Assembly (NCBI GenBank): GCA_035548675.1
Contig: DASZSJ010000142.1
Location: 1 to 64,000, forward strand
Origin: VRUE01 sp035548675
GTDB taxonomy: Bacteria > Actinomycetota > Thermoleophilia > Solirubrobacterales > 70-9
Direction of reading: 5' to 3'
Length of the DNA: 64,000 nucleotides
This document shows positions 18,105 to 25,601 of the stretch, in pieces. Each line of letters opens with the position of its first letter. The stretch's first letter is position 1. The notes beneath the pieces were generated by a model. That model ran no database searches, was not told where the DNA came from, and worked only from the letters and a program-made list of their open reading frames with translations. The translations under genes and the position numbers were made by a program.

Positions 18105-18205
18105 CTGAGGCCGAGCGGCCGGCGCCTGGCGGCGTCCTCGGTCGCTCACGTGCAGAGCACGCTTCGCTCCCTGCGTCCTTGCCAGGCTTGACCGCGCGGC
18201 CTCAG
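18105..18205. terminator. Long imperfect hairpin between convergent genes
   Basis: Segments 18105-18130 (from CTGAGGCCGAGCGG) and 18181-18205 (to GCGCGGCCTCAG) are imperfectly complementary across about 25 bp. They lie between the aminotransferase and the convergent dtxR-family gene, whose stop is in the right arm. It could end transcription from both sides; no U-tract is present. Confidence 0.45.
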
Positions 18206-18921
18206 CGGCCGTAGCGGTCGCTGCCACTGGAGAGAACAAGTTGGTCGGGGATCGTCGCCCGCGGCGGCGGCGCCGGGTCGGCGCGCACCGAGACCGTCTC
18301 GGCGACGCTGCGCGAGACCTGGTGCGTGCCGTCGGCGGAGGCGATCGTCACGCCCTCCTCGCCGGAGCTCTCGATCGTTCCCTCCAGGCCCGGGTCGAGG
18401 CCGGCGGCCTTGAGGTAGTGGAGCAGCTCCTCGGCCTCGTTCTCGAAGCGCAGCACGGTGACCCTGGCGCCCGGCTCGACGTCGGCGAGCAGGGCACCCT
18501 GCTCGCGGGCTCCCTCGACGATCGGGTGGCCGTGCGGGCAGGTCGTCGCGTCGCCGATCGCGACGCGCATGCGTTCCTCCAGCACCGGCGACATCGCGTG
18601 CTCGATCCGCTCCGCCTCCTCGTGCACCTCGTCCCAGGGGATTCCGAGCACGTCGGTGAGGAAGCGCTCGATCATGCGGTGGCGGCGGACGATGTGGCTG
18701 GCGTGCTCGCGGCCCGACGCGGTGAAGTCGAGCGACTTGTCGGGCTTGCGCTCGACGTAGCCATCCTCGACGAGGCGGCCGATCATCTCGTGCACGGTGG
18801 GGGGCGAGAGCTGCATCGCGCGGGCGATGTTCGCCCCGGTCATCGGCAGCCCGGCCTCCTCGAGCCAGAACATGATCTCCAGGTACTCCTGCTCGGCGAC
18901 GGTCGCCGTCTCCTGCGACAA
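18202..18921 (-). CDS. DtxR/MntR-family metalloregulator
   Basis: A 239-residue regulator with an N-terminal winged helix (residues 1-70, ARAMQLSPPTVHEMIGRLVEDGYV), a dimer and metal domain (about 70-140, RRHRMIERFLTDVLGIPWDEVHEEAERIEHAMS) and a C-terminal SH3/FeoA-like domain (about 150-220). At the positions of Met10 and Cys102 of DtxR it has Glu (QEYL and HEEAERIEH), as in Mn-responsive MntR, yet it keeps the SH3 domain of IdeR. The TTG start is supported by AAGGAG about 9 nt upstream. It is the only metalloregulator in the window, hence a candidate for the TTAGGG-N2-CCCTAA operators, but its metal site argues for Mn. Confidence 0.9.
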   Translation of the reverse strand: MSQETATVAEQEYLEIMFWLEEAGLPMTGANIARAMQLSPPTVHEMIGRLVEDGYVERKPDKSLDFTASGREHASHIVRRHRMIERFLTDVLGIPWDEVHEEAERIEHAMSPVLEERMRVAIGDATTCPHGHPIVEGAREQGALLADVEPGARVTVLRFENEAEELLHYLKAAGLDPGLEGTIESSGEEGVTIASADGTHQVSRSVAETVSVRADPAPPPRATIPDQLVLSSGSDRYGR

Positions 18922-18975
18922 GGGTGAGGCTCCTTCCGGGGTCGAAAATCGCGGGCGACCGATATTAGTGGCTGA

Positions 18976-19791
18976 TCAGCGCCGCTCGATCAGCGTCGAG
19001 ACGACGGCCTCGTAGAAGCCGTCGCCCATCGCCCCCTCGGTGACCGTGGCGTTGTCCCAGGCGCCGAGTGCGGCACGCAGGCCGGGGTCGCGCTCGGGCC
19101 CGTTGGCGACGACGAAGAAGCGGCCGACCGCGGCGGCGACCTCGAGATCCTCGACCGAGTCGCCGACGGCGATGCAGTCGGCCGGGTCGTAGTCGCGGGC
19201 GCGGGCGTGGGCCGCCACGGCGTTTGCCTTGCTGACCAGCTTGGGAACGAGGTGGTAGGCGTGGGTGGGGCCGTCGACCGCCGGCATCTCGCGCCCGATC
19301 GCGCCGTTGTCGAGCAGGCGCAGGTCATCGTGCCCCTCGGCCCCGAGCAGCTCGTTGGCCTCGCCGACGTCGACCTTGCCGCGGAAGAGGTGGGAGAGGA
19401 CGCGGCCGTGGTGCCAGGGCGCGTGGTACTCGAGCCGTCCCTCGAAGTGGGCGAAGAGCAGCTTGGGGATGCCGCGCTGCTCGATCTTCTCGTAGACCGT
19501 GCCCTCCTCGTCTGGGACCAGCTCGCCGGTGAGGAGCGTCGTCTCGCCGTCGATCGCGAAGGCGCAGCCGGCCTCGTAGATGTAGGAGGCCTGGCCCATC
19601 AGGCGGGCCGCCTCGTGCACCTGCGGCTCGCGGCGGCCGGACATGATCACGACCTCGACCCCAGCCCGGTGGCAGGCCTCCAGCCCACGCGACTGGGCCA
19701 GCGAGAAGCCACCCTCGGCGTCGCGGAAGAGCGAGCTGCCGCGGCCGAGCAGGGTGCCGTCGAGGTCGGTGTAGACGCATCGCAGTGCCAT
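18976..19791 (-). CDS. HAD-IIB phosphatase, MPGP-like
   Basis: A 271-residue Cof/HAD-IIB hydrolase. Motif I is YTDLDGTLLGR (residues 6-16), motif II is VVIMSGRREPQ, the motif III Lys is in KLVSKANAVA, and motif IV is CIAVGDSVEDLE. It resembles mannosyl-3-phosphoglycerate phosphatases, which release mannosylglycerate as a compatible solute; no MPG synthase is adjacent, so the substrate is uncertain. Start ATG 19791 is 24 bp from the divergent folP-like start, and the two genes seem to share overlapping -10 boxes at 19804-19810. Confidence 0.8.
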   Translation of the reverse strand: MALRCVYTDLDGTLLGRGSSLFRDAEGGFSLAQSRGLEACHRAGVEVVIMSGRREPQVHEAARLMGQASYIYEAGCAFAIDGETTLLTGELVPDEEGTVYEKIEQRGIPKLLFAHFEGRLEYHAPWHHGRVLSHLFRGKVDVGEANELLGAEGHDDLRLLDNGAIGREMPAVDGPTHAYHLVPKLVSKANAVAAHARARDYDPADCIAVGDSVEDLEVAAAVGRFFVVANGPERDPGLRAALGAWDNATVTEGAMGDGFYEAVVSTLIERR

Positions 19792-19803
19792 CGGTGCGGT
19801 CGC

Positions 19804-19810
19804 TACGGTA
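19804..19810. promoter_or_regulatory. Overlapping divergent -10 boxes
   Basis: TACGGT (19804-19809, plus) lies 6 nt before the folP-like ATG. TACCGT on the minus strand (19805-19810) lies 13 nt before the HAD phosphatase ATG. The two hexamers overlap almost fully, so only one polymerase could use the site at a time. Confidence 0.5.
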
Positions 19811-19815
19811 GCCGG

Positions 19816-20739
19816 ATGAGCGACGGCACCCGCAGCACCCCGGCGATCTGGCGCCTCGCCGACCGCAGCCTCGAGCTGTCCCAGCCGCTCGCGGCCGGGA
19901 TCGTCAACGTGACGACCGACTCGATGTTCGAGGGGGCGCGCAGCGGCACGCCGGAGCGGGCCGTAGCCGACGGGCGGGGGCTGGCCGAGGCCGGCTTCGA
20001 GATGCTCGACGTCGGCGCGGTGGCGGCGAAGGCGGGGCCGCCGGTGCCGGCCGAGGCCGAGGCGGCGGCGCTGGTGCCGGCGATCGCAGGGTTGGCGGAG
20101 ACTGGCCTGCCGGTCACCGCCGACACCTTCTCGGTCGAGGTCGCGCGGCGGGCGCTGGCGGCGGGCGCGGCGGCGGTCAACGACATCTCCGGCGGCTGCG
20201 AGGAGATGTTCGAGCTGGTCGCCGCGAGCGGCTGCGGCTACGTGCTGATGCACATCGAGGGGCCGCCGCGGGTCGATCGCGCGGCGCCGGACTACGGCGA
20301 CGTGGTGGAGCACCTCGTCTCCTGGTTTGGGGGGAGAGTCGAGCGCGCCCGGGAGCTTGGCGTCACCGAGGAGCAGATCGCGATCGACCCCGGACTCGAC
20401 TTCGACCTGAATACCGAGCAGGACCTGGAGATCCTGCGCCGGCTGCCGGAGCTGCGCGCGCTCGGCCTGCCGCTCTACGTCTCGCTCTCGCGCAAGGACT
20501 TCATCGGGGCCGTCTTGGCGGGGTCGTGGGAGGGGCGGCTGCCGGCCGCCGAGCGCGAGTGGGGCACCGTGGCCGCGGTCGCGCTGGCCGTCCGCGGCGG
20601 CGCCGACGTCCTCCGCATCCACGACCGCACCTCCCTGCAGGCAATGCGCGTCGCCGGCCGAATCGCCCGACGCCGGGGCCGACGGGCCTCAAACGCGACA
20701 TATCGACACGTTTCAGGCCCGTCGGCGGAGAGAGGGTGA
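19816..20739 (+). CDS. Dihydropteroate synthase-like protein (diverged)
   Basis: A 307-residue TIM-barrel pterin-binding protein. It keeps AAGIVNVT, VNDISGG, LMHIEGPP, DPGLDFD, SRKDFIG and LRIHD of dihydropteroate synthase. The first active-site loop reads NVTTDSMFEGA instead of NVTPDSF, and the second loop, normally GGESTRPG, reads GAVAAKAG. Loss of the Ser-Thr-Arg-Pro loop that helps bind pABA makes folate synthesis activity doubtful. The last ~20 residues are encoded by a 47-bp palindromic element (20679-20725). The stop overlaps the helicase start (TGATG). It is either a FolP2-like paralogue or a pterin enzyme of another kind. Confidence 0.8.
   Translation: MSDGTRSTPAIWRLADRSLELSQPLAAGIVNVTTDSMFEGARSGTPERAVADGRGLAEAGFEMLDVGAVAAKAGPPVPAEAEAAALVPAIAGLAETGLPVTADTFSVEVARRALAAGAAAVNDISGGCEEMFELVAASGCGYVLMHIEGPPRVDRAAPDYGDVVEHLVSWFGGRVERARELGVTEEQIAIDPGLDFDLNTEQDLEILRRLPELRALGLPLYVSLSRKDFIGAVLAGSWEGRLPAAEREWGTVAAVALAVRGGADVLRIHDRTSLQAMRVAGRIARRRGRRASNATYRHVSGPSAERG
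20679..20725. repeat. 47-bp palindromic element, copy 1
   Basis: Arms 20679-20697 and 20707-20725 pair at 17 of 19 positions around the 9-nt loop ACATATCGA. A second copy in the same orientation is at 24901-24947. Here it forms the 3' end of the folP-like reading frame, adding residues such as RRASNATYRHVSGPSAE. Confidence 0.85.
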
Positions 20740-23012
20740 TGGTGGGCTCGTTGCTGGGGGAGCGGTGGGCGGTGGCGCTGGATCCGGCGCGGCGGGACGG
20801 GCGGATCGTCGCCGAGTCGAGCGAGGAGGAGCGCGCGGCGAAGACCGTGGCGCTGCCGCGCTCGCTTGATCCCGGCCTGGTCGAGCGGCTGCGCAGCGCC
20901 GGGGTCGAGCGGCTCTACTCGCACCAGCGCGCCGCGTTCGAGGCGGCCGCTGCCTCCAATCTGGTGATCACCAGCGGCACCGCCTCGGGCAAGAGCCTCG
21001 CCTTCAACCTGCCGGTGCTGGACGGGATCGCCGCCGACGCCAAGCGTCGCGCTCTCTATCTCTATCCGACCAAGGCGCTCGCCCAGGACCAGGCTCGCTC
21101 GCTGGCGGCGCTGCGGCCGCCCAACCTGCGCGAGGCGATCTACGACGGCGACACGCCGCGCGAGGAGCGGCCGGCGATCAGGCGGCGCAGCAACCTCGTC
21201 CTCACCAACCCGGACATGCTGCACGTGGGGATCCTGCCCCACCACAAGAGCTGGGGTGACTTCCTTGCCAACCTCGAGTGGGTGGTGGTCGACGAGGCGC
21301 ACACCTACCGCGGTGTCTTCGGCTCCCACGTCGCCAACGTGCTGCGGCGGCTGCGGAGAATCGCCCGCGCCTACGGCGGCGAGCCGCGCTTCCTGCTCGC
21401 TTCGGCGACGATCGCCAATCCGGTCGGGCTGGCCGAGGAGCTGGTCGGCACCCCCTTCGAGCTGATCGACGACGACGGGGCGCCGCGCAGCGGCCGCGAG
21501 ATCGCGATGTGGAACCCGCCGCTGATCGACAAGGCGACCGGGACGCGGCGCTCGCCGCTGGGCGAGGCGGCCGACCTGCTCGCCGAGCTCGTCAGCCACG
21601 GAGTGCGCACGATCTGCTTCCTCAAGAGCCGGCGCGGGATCGAGCTGATTCAGCGCTTCGCCCGCGAAGCACTGGAGCGGCGCGGCAAACCGGAGCTGGC
21701 GGCGCGGATCGTCCCCTACCGCGGCGGCTACACGCCGCAGCAGCGGCGCGAGATCGAGGCCCGCCTCGCGGCCGGCGAGCTGCTCGCGGTCGTCGCCACC
21801 GACGCGCTCGAGCTCGGCATCGACATCGGCGAGCTCGACGCGGCGATCTGCGTCACCTTCCCCGGCACGGTCGCCAGCCTGCGCCAGATGTGGGGCCGGG
21901 CGGGACGGCGGCGGCGCGGGCTCGCCGTCTACGTCGCCGGGGGGGACGCGCTCGACCAGTTCTTCTGCCGCCACCCCGACGAGTTCATCGGCCGCCCGGT
22001 CGAGGCGGCGATCCTCGACCACGCCAGCGAGCAGATCGCCGGGCGGCACATGGTCGCGGCGGCGTATGAGCTGCCGCTGAGCGCGGAGGACGCCGAGGTC
22101 TTCGGGCCCGAATGGCGCGAGCGCGCCGAGCGGCTCGTCGCCGCCGGCGAGCTGCGCGAGGCGGGCGGGCGGGTGATGCCGCGCAGCAGCGAGTTCGTCG
22201 CCGCCAAGGTGCCGCTGCGCTCCGCCTCGGCCGACTCGGTCGCGGTAATCGAGCGCGACTCGGGCGAGATGCTGGGCCTGGTCGAGGCCGAGCGCGCCTT
22301 CACCACGATCCACCCCGGCGCGGTCTACCTTCACCTCGGCCGCTCTTATGAGGTCGAGCAGCTCGACGTGCGCGGCCGGCGGGCGATCGTCTCGCGCTTC
22401 GACGGCGACTGGTACACGCGGCCAAAGAAGGAGACCGAGATCTACATCGAGCGGGTGCGCGAGCAGCGCTCGACCAGCGGCGTCGAGCTGCACTTCGGCG
22501 AGGTCTCGGTGAGCGAGCAGGTGATCGCCTACCAGCGGGTCTCGATCGCCGAGCAGGAGCCCTTCGACGTCGTCTCCCTCGAATTGCCCGAGCAGCAGTT
22601 CGCCACGCAGGCGCTCTGGTACGTGCTGCCGGAGCGGCTCAGCGGGGCGCTGCCGCCCGACGCCCTGCTCGGCTCCCTGCACGCGACCGAGCACGGCCAG
22701 ATCGCGGTGCTGCCGCTGATCGCGATGTGCGACCGCTGGGACATCGGCGGCCTCTCGACCAACGTCCACTTCCAGACCGGCCGCTCGACGATCTTCATCT
22801 ACGACGGGCATCCCGGTGGGGTCGGGATCACGCTGCGCGGCTACGAGCAGTTCGAGCGCCTGCTCGGCGACGCCGAGCGGCTGATCGCCGAGTGTCCCTG
22901 CGAGAGCGGCTGTCCCTCCTGCGTGCAGAGCCCCAAGTGCGGCAACCTCAACGAACCGCTGCACAAGGAGGGGGCGCTGGAGTTGATGAGGCAGATGAGG
23001 GCGGGATCGTGA
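20739..23012 (+). CDS. MrfA/YprA-like superfamily 2 helicase with DUF1998
   Basis: A 757-residue DEAD/DEAH helicase. Motif Q/I is SGTASGKSLAFNLP near residue 80, motif Ia LYPTKALAQDQ, motif II VVVDEAH near 183, motif III SATIANP, and motifs IV-VI include ATDALELGIDIGELDA and QMWGRAGRRRRG. The C-terminal DUF1998 region ends with the four-Cys cluster CPCESGCPSCVQSPKCG. Domain order and length match Bacillus MrfA, a 3'-5' helicase that works with the nuclease MrfB in mitomycin lesion repair. No MrfB-like gene adjoins it. The ATG overlaps the upstream stop by one base; a GTG one codon earlier is possible. Confidence 0.9.
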   Translation: MVGSLLGERWAVALDPARRDGRIVAESSEEERAAKTVALPRSLDPGLVERLRSAGVERLYSHQRAAFEAAAASNLVITSGTASGKSLAFNLPVLDGIAADAKRRALYLYPTKALAQDQARSLAALRPPNLREAIYDGDTPREERPAIRRRSNLVLTNPDMLHVGILPHHKSWGDFLANLEWVVVDEAHTYRGVFGSHVANVLRRLRRIARAYGGEPRFLLASATIANPVGLAEELVGTPFELIDDDGAPRSGREIAMWNPPLIDKATGTRRSPLGEAADLLAELVSHGVRTICFLKSRRGIELIQRFAREALERRGKPELAARIVPYRGGYTPQQRREIEARLAAGELLAVVATDALELGIDIGELDAAICVTFPGTVASLRQMWGRAGRRRRGLAVYVAGGDALDQFFCRHPDEFIGRPVEAAILDHASEQIAGRHMVAAAYELPLSAEDAEVFGPEWRERAERLVAAGELREAGGRVMPRSSEFVAAKVPLRSASADSVAVIERDSGEMLGLVEAERAFTTIHPGAVYLHLGRSYEVEQLDVRGRRAIVSRFDGDWYTRPKKETEIYIERVREQRSTSGVELHFGEVSVSEQVIAYQRVSIAEQEPFDVVSLELPEQQFATQALWYVLPERLSGALPPDALLGSLHATEHGQIAVLPLIAMCDRWDIGGLSTNVHFQTGRSTIFIYDGHPGGVGITLRGYEQFERLLGDAERLIAECPCESGCPSCVQSPKCGNLNEPLHKEGALELMRQMRAGS

Positions 23013-23079
23013 GCCAAGGGAGTGGGGCTCGCCGTCACGAACTGCAGGGAGGTTCCGTCGAGCCCCACTCCCTTGGCTC
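23011..23079. repeat. Inverted repeat with perfect 21-bp arms
   Basis: Arms 23011-23031 and 23059-23079 are perfectly complementary around a 27-nt spacer containing CTGCAG. The left arm begins on the last base but one of the helicase stop codon and the right arm ends 16 bp before the next gene. Tandem genes flank it, so it may be a terminator or processing site. Confidence 0.85.
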
Positions 23080-23095
23080 CGAGCACCGGCGTCAG

Positions 23096-23575
23096 GTGGC
23101 GGTCATCGGGTCCAGTGGCGTCGAGCTCGAGTCGGAGCTGGGTTGCCTGGCTCGGGAGCTTGGGGGACTCTTGGCAGAAGCCGACGTGACGGTGGTTTGC
23201 GGCGGGCTGAGCGGGGTGATGGAAGCGGCGTGCCGGGGAGCGAGCGAGGCCGGCGGCGAGGCGATCGGCATCGTTCCCGGCAACGACGTGAGCGAAGCGA
23301 ACCCGTTCTGCACCCACGTCGTCGCCACCGGCATCGGTCACGCCCGCAACCTGGCGGTGGTCTGCTCCGGGGCCGCCGTGATCGCGATCGGCGGCGAGTG
23401 GGGCACGCTCTCGGAGATCGGCTTCGCCCGCGCCATCGGCCGCCCCGTCATCGCCCTGCGCAGCTGGATGCTCGGCGGACGCGAGCGGATGGAGGGCGCT
23501 CCCGGTGTCACCTCCGCCGACTCGGCCCGCGAGGCGGTCGAGCTGGCGCTGGCGGTTCTGCCCCGGGGTCGCTGA
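23096..23575 (+). CDS. TIGR00725/LOG-like nucleotide-binding protein
   Basis: A 159-residue Rossmann-like protein of the lysine-decarboxylase-like (LOG/TIGR00725) family. It shows AVIGSSG, VVCGGLSGVMEAACRGA, IGIVPG and the GGEWGTLSEIGFA motif, equivalent to PGGxGTxxE. Relatives cleave nucleoside monophosphates or bind nucleotides; the exact substrate is unknown. GTG 23096 is preferred because the earlier GTG at 23009 would place the 69-bp palindrome inside the gene. Confidence 0.82.
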   Translation: MAVIGSSGVELESELGCLARELGGLLAEADVTVVCGGLSGVMEAACRGASEAGGEAIGIVPGNDVSEANPFCTHVVATGIGHARNLAVVCSGAAVIAIGGEWGTLSEIGFARAIGRPVIALRSWMLGGRERMEGAPGVTSADSAREAVELALAVLPRGR

Positions 23576-23610
23576 CCCGCCCCGCGCCCGGGCCGGGTTA
23601 CCCTGGCGCG

Positions 23611-24375
23611 ATGTATGAGGACTCGATCCGGGCGGAGTTCACCCATCAGTCGCGCTCGTTCGGCGTCTCGCCCGCGATGACGTCGGCAGAAACGCTCGGG
23701 ACGCTGATCGAGCTGGTCCCGGAGGAGCGCGGCGCGAGCTGGATCGACGTGGCCTGTGGGCCGGGCGTGGTCACGCGCGCGATCGCGGGTCGGGTCGGCT
23801 CGGTGCGCGGCGTCGATCTGACCCCGGCGATGGTCGAGGAGGCAAGGCGCAGGGCCGGCGAGGAGGGGGTGGGCAACGTCGAGTTCGCCCTGGGCGACGC
23901 GACCGACCTCGAGCTCCCCTCCGATTCCTTCGACGGTGCGATCACCCGCCTCAGCCTCCACCACATCCCGGCGCCGGGGCGGGTGGTGGCGGAGATGGCG
24001 CGCCTGGTCCGGCCGGGCGGCTGGGTCCTGGTCAGTGACATCATCGCCGACCGCGATCGCGACGCGAACGCCTGGCGCGAGGAGATCGAGCGCCTGCGCG
24101 ATCCCTCGCACTGGGCTTGCCACACGCCCGCGTCGCTGCGGGCGATGGGCGAGGCGGCGGGCCTGGTCCCCGACACGGAGCGGCTGATCCCGATCGAGAT
24201 CGACTTCGACGATTGGCTCGAACGCGGCTCGGGTGGCGCCGACGCCGCCGGCCTGGTCGCCCGGCTGCTGCGGGAGCAACCGCCCGGCGCCGAGAGCTTC
24301 AGCGTCGCCGAGAGCGCCGGTGGGCGCCGGCTGCACCAGCGCTACTGGCTCGGACGTTGGCGCGTTCCCGCCTGA
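23611..24375 (+). CDS. Class I SAM-dependent methyltransferase
   Basis: A 254-residue UbiE/Methyltransf_11-type enzyme. Motif I is WIDVACGPGVVTRAIA (residues about 48-63), the acidic loop is VRGVDLTPAMVEEAR, the post-I motif GDATDLELPSDSFDGAI, and then VRPGGWVLVSDI. Substrate unknown. ATG 23611 follows TACCCT (23599-23604) by 6 nt without a Shine-Dalgarno, so a leaderless mRNA is likely. The stop abuts a 51-bp palindromic element directly. Confidence 0.88.
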   Translation: MYEDSIRAEFTHQSRSFGVSPAMTSAETLGTLIELVPEERGASWIDVACGPGVVTRAIAGRVGSVRGVDLTPAMVEEARRRAGEEGVGNVEFALGDATDLELPSDSFDGAITRLSLHHIPAPGRVVAEMARLVRPGGWVLVSDIIADRDRDANAWREEIERLRDPSHWACHTPASLRAMGEAAGLVPDTERLIPIEIDFDDWLERGSGGADAAGLVARLLREQPPGAESFSVAESAGGRRLHQRYWLGRWRVPA

Positions 24376-24426
24376 CGAACTGCATCAAATTCTCTACCTG
24401 GCAGGGTGAAAATTTGATGCAGTTCG
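24376..24426. repeat. 51-bp palindromic element, copy 1
   Basis: Arms CGAACTGCATCAAATT (24376-24391) and 24411-24426 are perfectly complementary. The 19-nt loop contains CTACCTGGCAGGGTG. The element begins on the base after the methyltransferase stop, and its loop supplies the TAG stop of the convergent GH15-like gene. Other copies: 30919-30969 and 42302-42352. Confidence 0.92.
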
Positions 24427-25590
24427 GGATCGGGGCCAGAGCTGGCGCAGGGCGAGGATCGCGAAGGCGTGCGACCAGGCCAGCGGTGTGGTCGATGTGG
24501 GGACGCCGGTGCGGGCGTCGACTCGCTCGGGAAGCATCCCCGTCGGTGTCATAGTGCGGCGCAGCGCTGCCATCAGGTGGAGCGCGGCCCGTCGCTCGCG
24601 CCGGGCGATGGCCGCGGCGTTCCGCTGCCGGTCCCGGCGCGCCAACGCGGCGAGGCCCAGGGCGGTCCAGGCCGTGGGGGCGGTCCAGGGGTCGACGCCG
24701 CCGCCCCAATTCTGGGAGGGGACGATTCCGAAGCGCCCGCTTTCGGCGCTGAGGCGCAGCAGGGTGCGGCGAACGAGTGGATAGAGCGACGGCAGCGGGA
24801 ACGGCCGCACCGCCCAGGCCGCCGCCGAGTCGAGCCCGGACCGCCGATCCCCCGCCTCCCGCACAAGCCCGGCCCGAGAGACAAACCCGCCGAACCCCCG
24901 CCGACGGGCCTCAAACGTGACATATCGACACGTTTTCGGCCCGTCGGCTGCCGTTGCCGCTAGGGCGTTGGCTAGGTAGGTGCCCGCGTCGCCCTCCTGG
25001 TAGTCGGGGCGGTTGCGCCAGGGGGTGGCGGAGGGTCGCGCCCGCAGGCCGGCGGCGCGGGCGGCGACGGCGACCCAGCCGGCCGCGTCGCCCTGCGCCG
25101 GCCGGCCGTCGACCGGTGAGCCGTCGGGGTGGAAGCGCGCCGCCGCGCGCAGGTCGAGGCCGAGCAGGAAGCGGGCGACCCGGCGCGCCTCGCTGCGGTA
25201 CCCAGCGGCGGCAAAGGCGATCGCCGCGGCGCCCGCGTCCCGCGGCCAGACGTAGGCCCAGCCCTCGCGCGCCCCGGCGACGACCGCGCCGTTGCGAGCG
25301 GTGAGCCCGCGCAGCACCAGCAACGAGCGCCGGTACAGCCGCTGCGCCCACGGCGGCGCGCCTACCCCGAGCGGCCTCGCCGTCGCCAGCCAGCGCGGCC
25401 GCGCGCGAATCGCCCCTGGATCGCCGAGCGATCGCAGGCTGGCGTCCCGCACGCTCCCGTAGCGGTAGACGGTGTGCAGCTCGTTGCTGTCGGGCAGGTA
25501 GCGGTGCCGCACCGAATCGGCGAGCGAGCCCCCGGAGACGAGCGTCGCGCCGAGGACGAGCAGTGCCACCAGCCCCAGCGCGCTTCGCAT
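24394..25590 (-). CDS. GH15-like (glucoamylase-type) secreted protein
   Basis: A 398-residue protein with a signal peptide or anchor at residues 1-24 (LGLVALLVLGATLVSGGSLA) and an (alpha/alpha)6-barrel signature: GAREGWAYVWPRDAG near 105, DYQEGDAGTYLANAL near 195, SQNWGGGVDPWTAPTAW near 300 and PLAWSHAFAILALRQL near 375. This fits GH15-type glycosidases, but it is shorter than most, so activity is uncertain. A 47-bp palindromic element (24901-24947) is inserted in frame at about residues 215-230, and the 3' end (stop codon and last residues) lies in a 51-bp element. Its start is 11 bp from the divergent MFS gene. Confidence 0.75.
   Translation of the reverse strand: MRSALGLVALLVLGATLVSGGSLADSVRHRYLPDSNELHTVYRYGSVRDASLRSLGDPGAIRARPRWLATARPLGVGAPPWAQRLYRRSLLVLRGLTARNGAVVAGAREGWAYVWPRDAGAAAIAFAAAGYRSEARRVARFLLGLDLRAAARFHPDGSPVDGRPAQGDAAGWVAVAARAAGLRARPSATPWRNRPDYQEGDAGTYLANALAATAADGPKTCRYVTFEARRRGFGGFVSRAGLVREAGDRRSGLDSAAAWAVRPFPLPSLYPLVRRTLLRLSAESGRFGIVPSQNWGGGVDPWTAPTAWTALGLAALARRDRQRNAAAIARRERRAALHLMAALRRTMTPTGMLPERVDARTGVPTSTTPLAWSHAFAILALRQLWPRSRTASNFHPAR
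24901..24947. repeat. 47-bp palindromic element, copy 2, in frame in a gene
   Basis: Arms 24901-24919 and 24929-24947 pair at 17 of 19 positions around the loop ACATATCGA. It is nearly identical to copy 1 (20679-20725). It sits inside the GH15-like reading frame without breaking it, coding for ADGPKTCRYVTFEARR on the minus strand. Confidence 0.88.
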
Positions 25591-25601
25591 ACTGTGCGAG
25601 C

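Noticed and set aside
20475..22964. An 829-codon minus-strand open frame opposite the helicase
   Set aside because: Antisense to a complete MrfA-like helicase; low-complexity composition and no recognisable motif.
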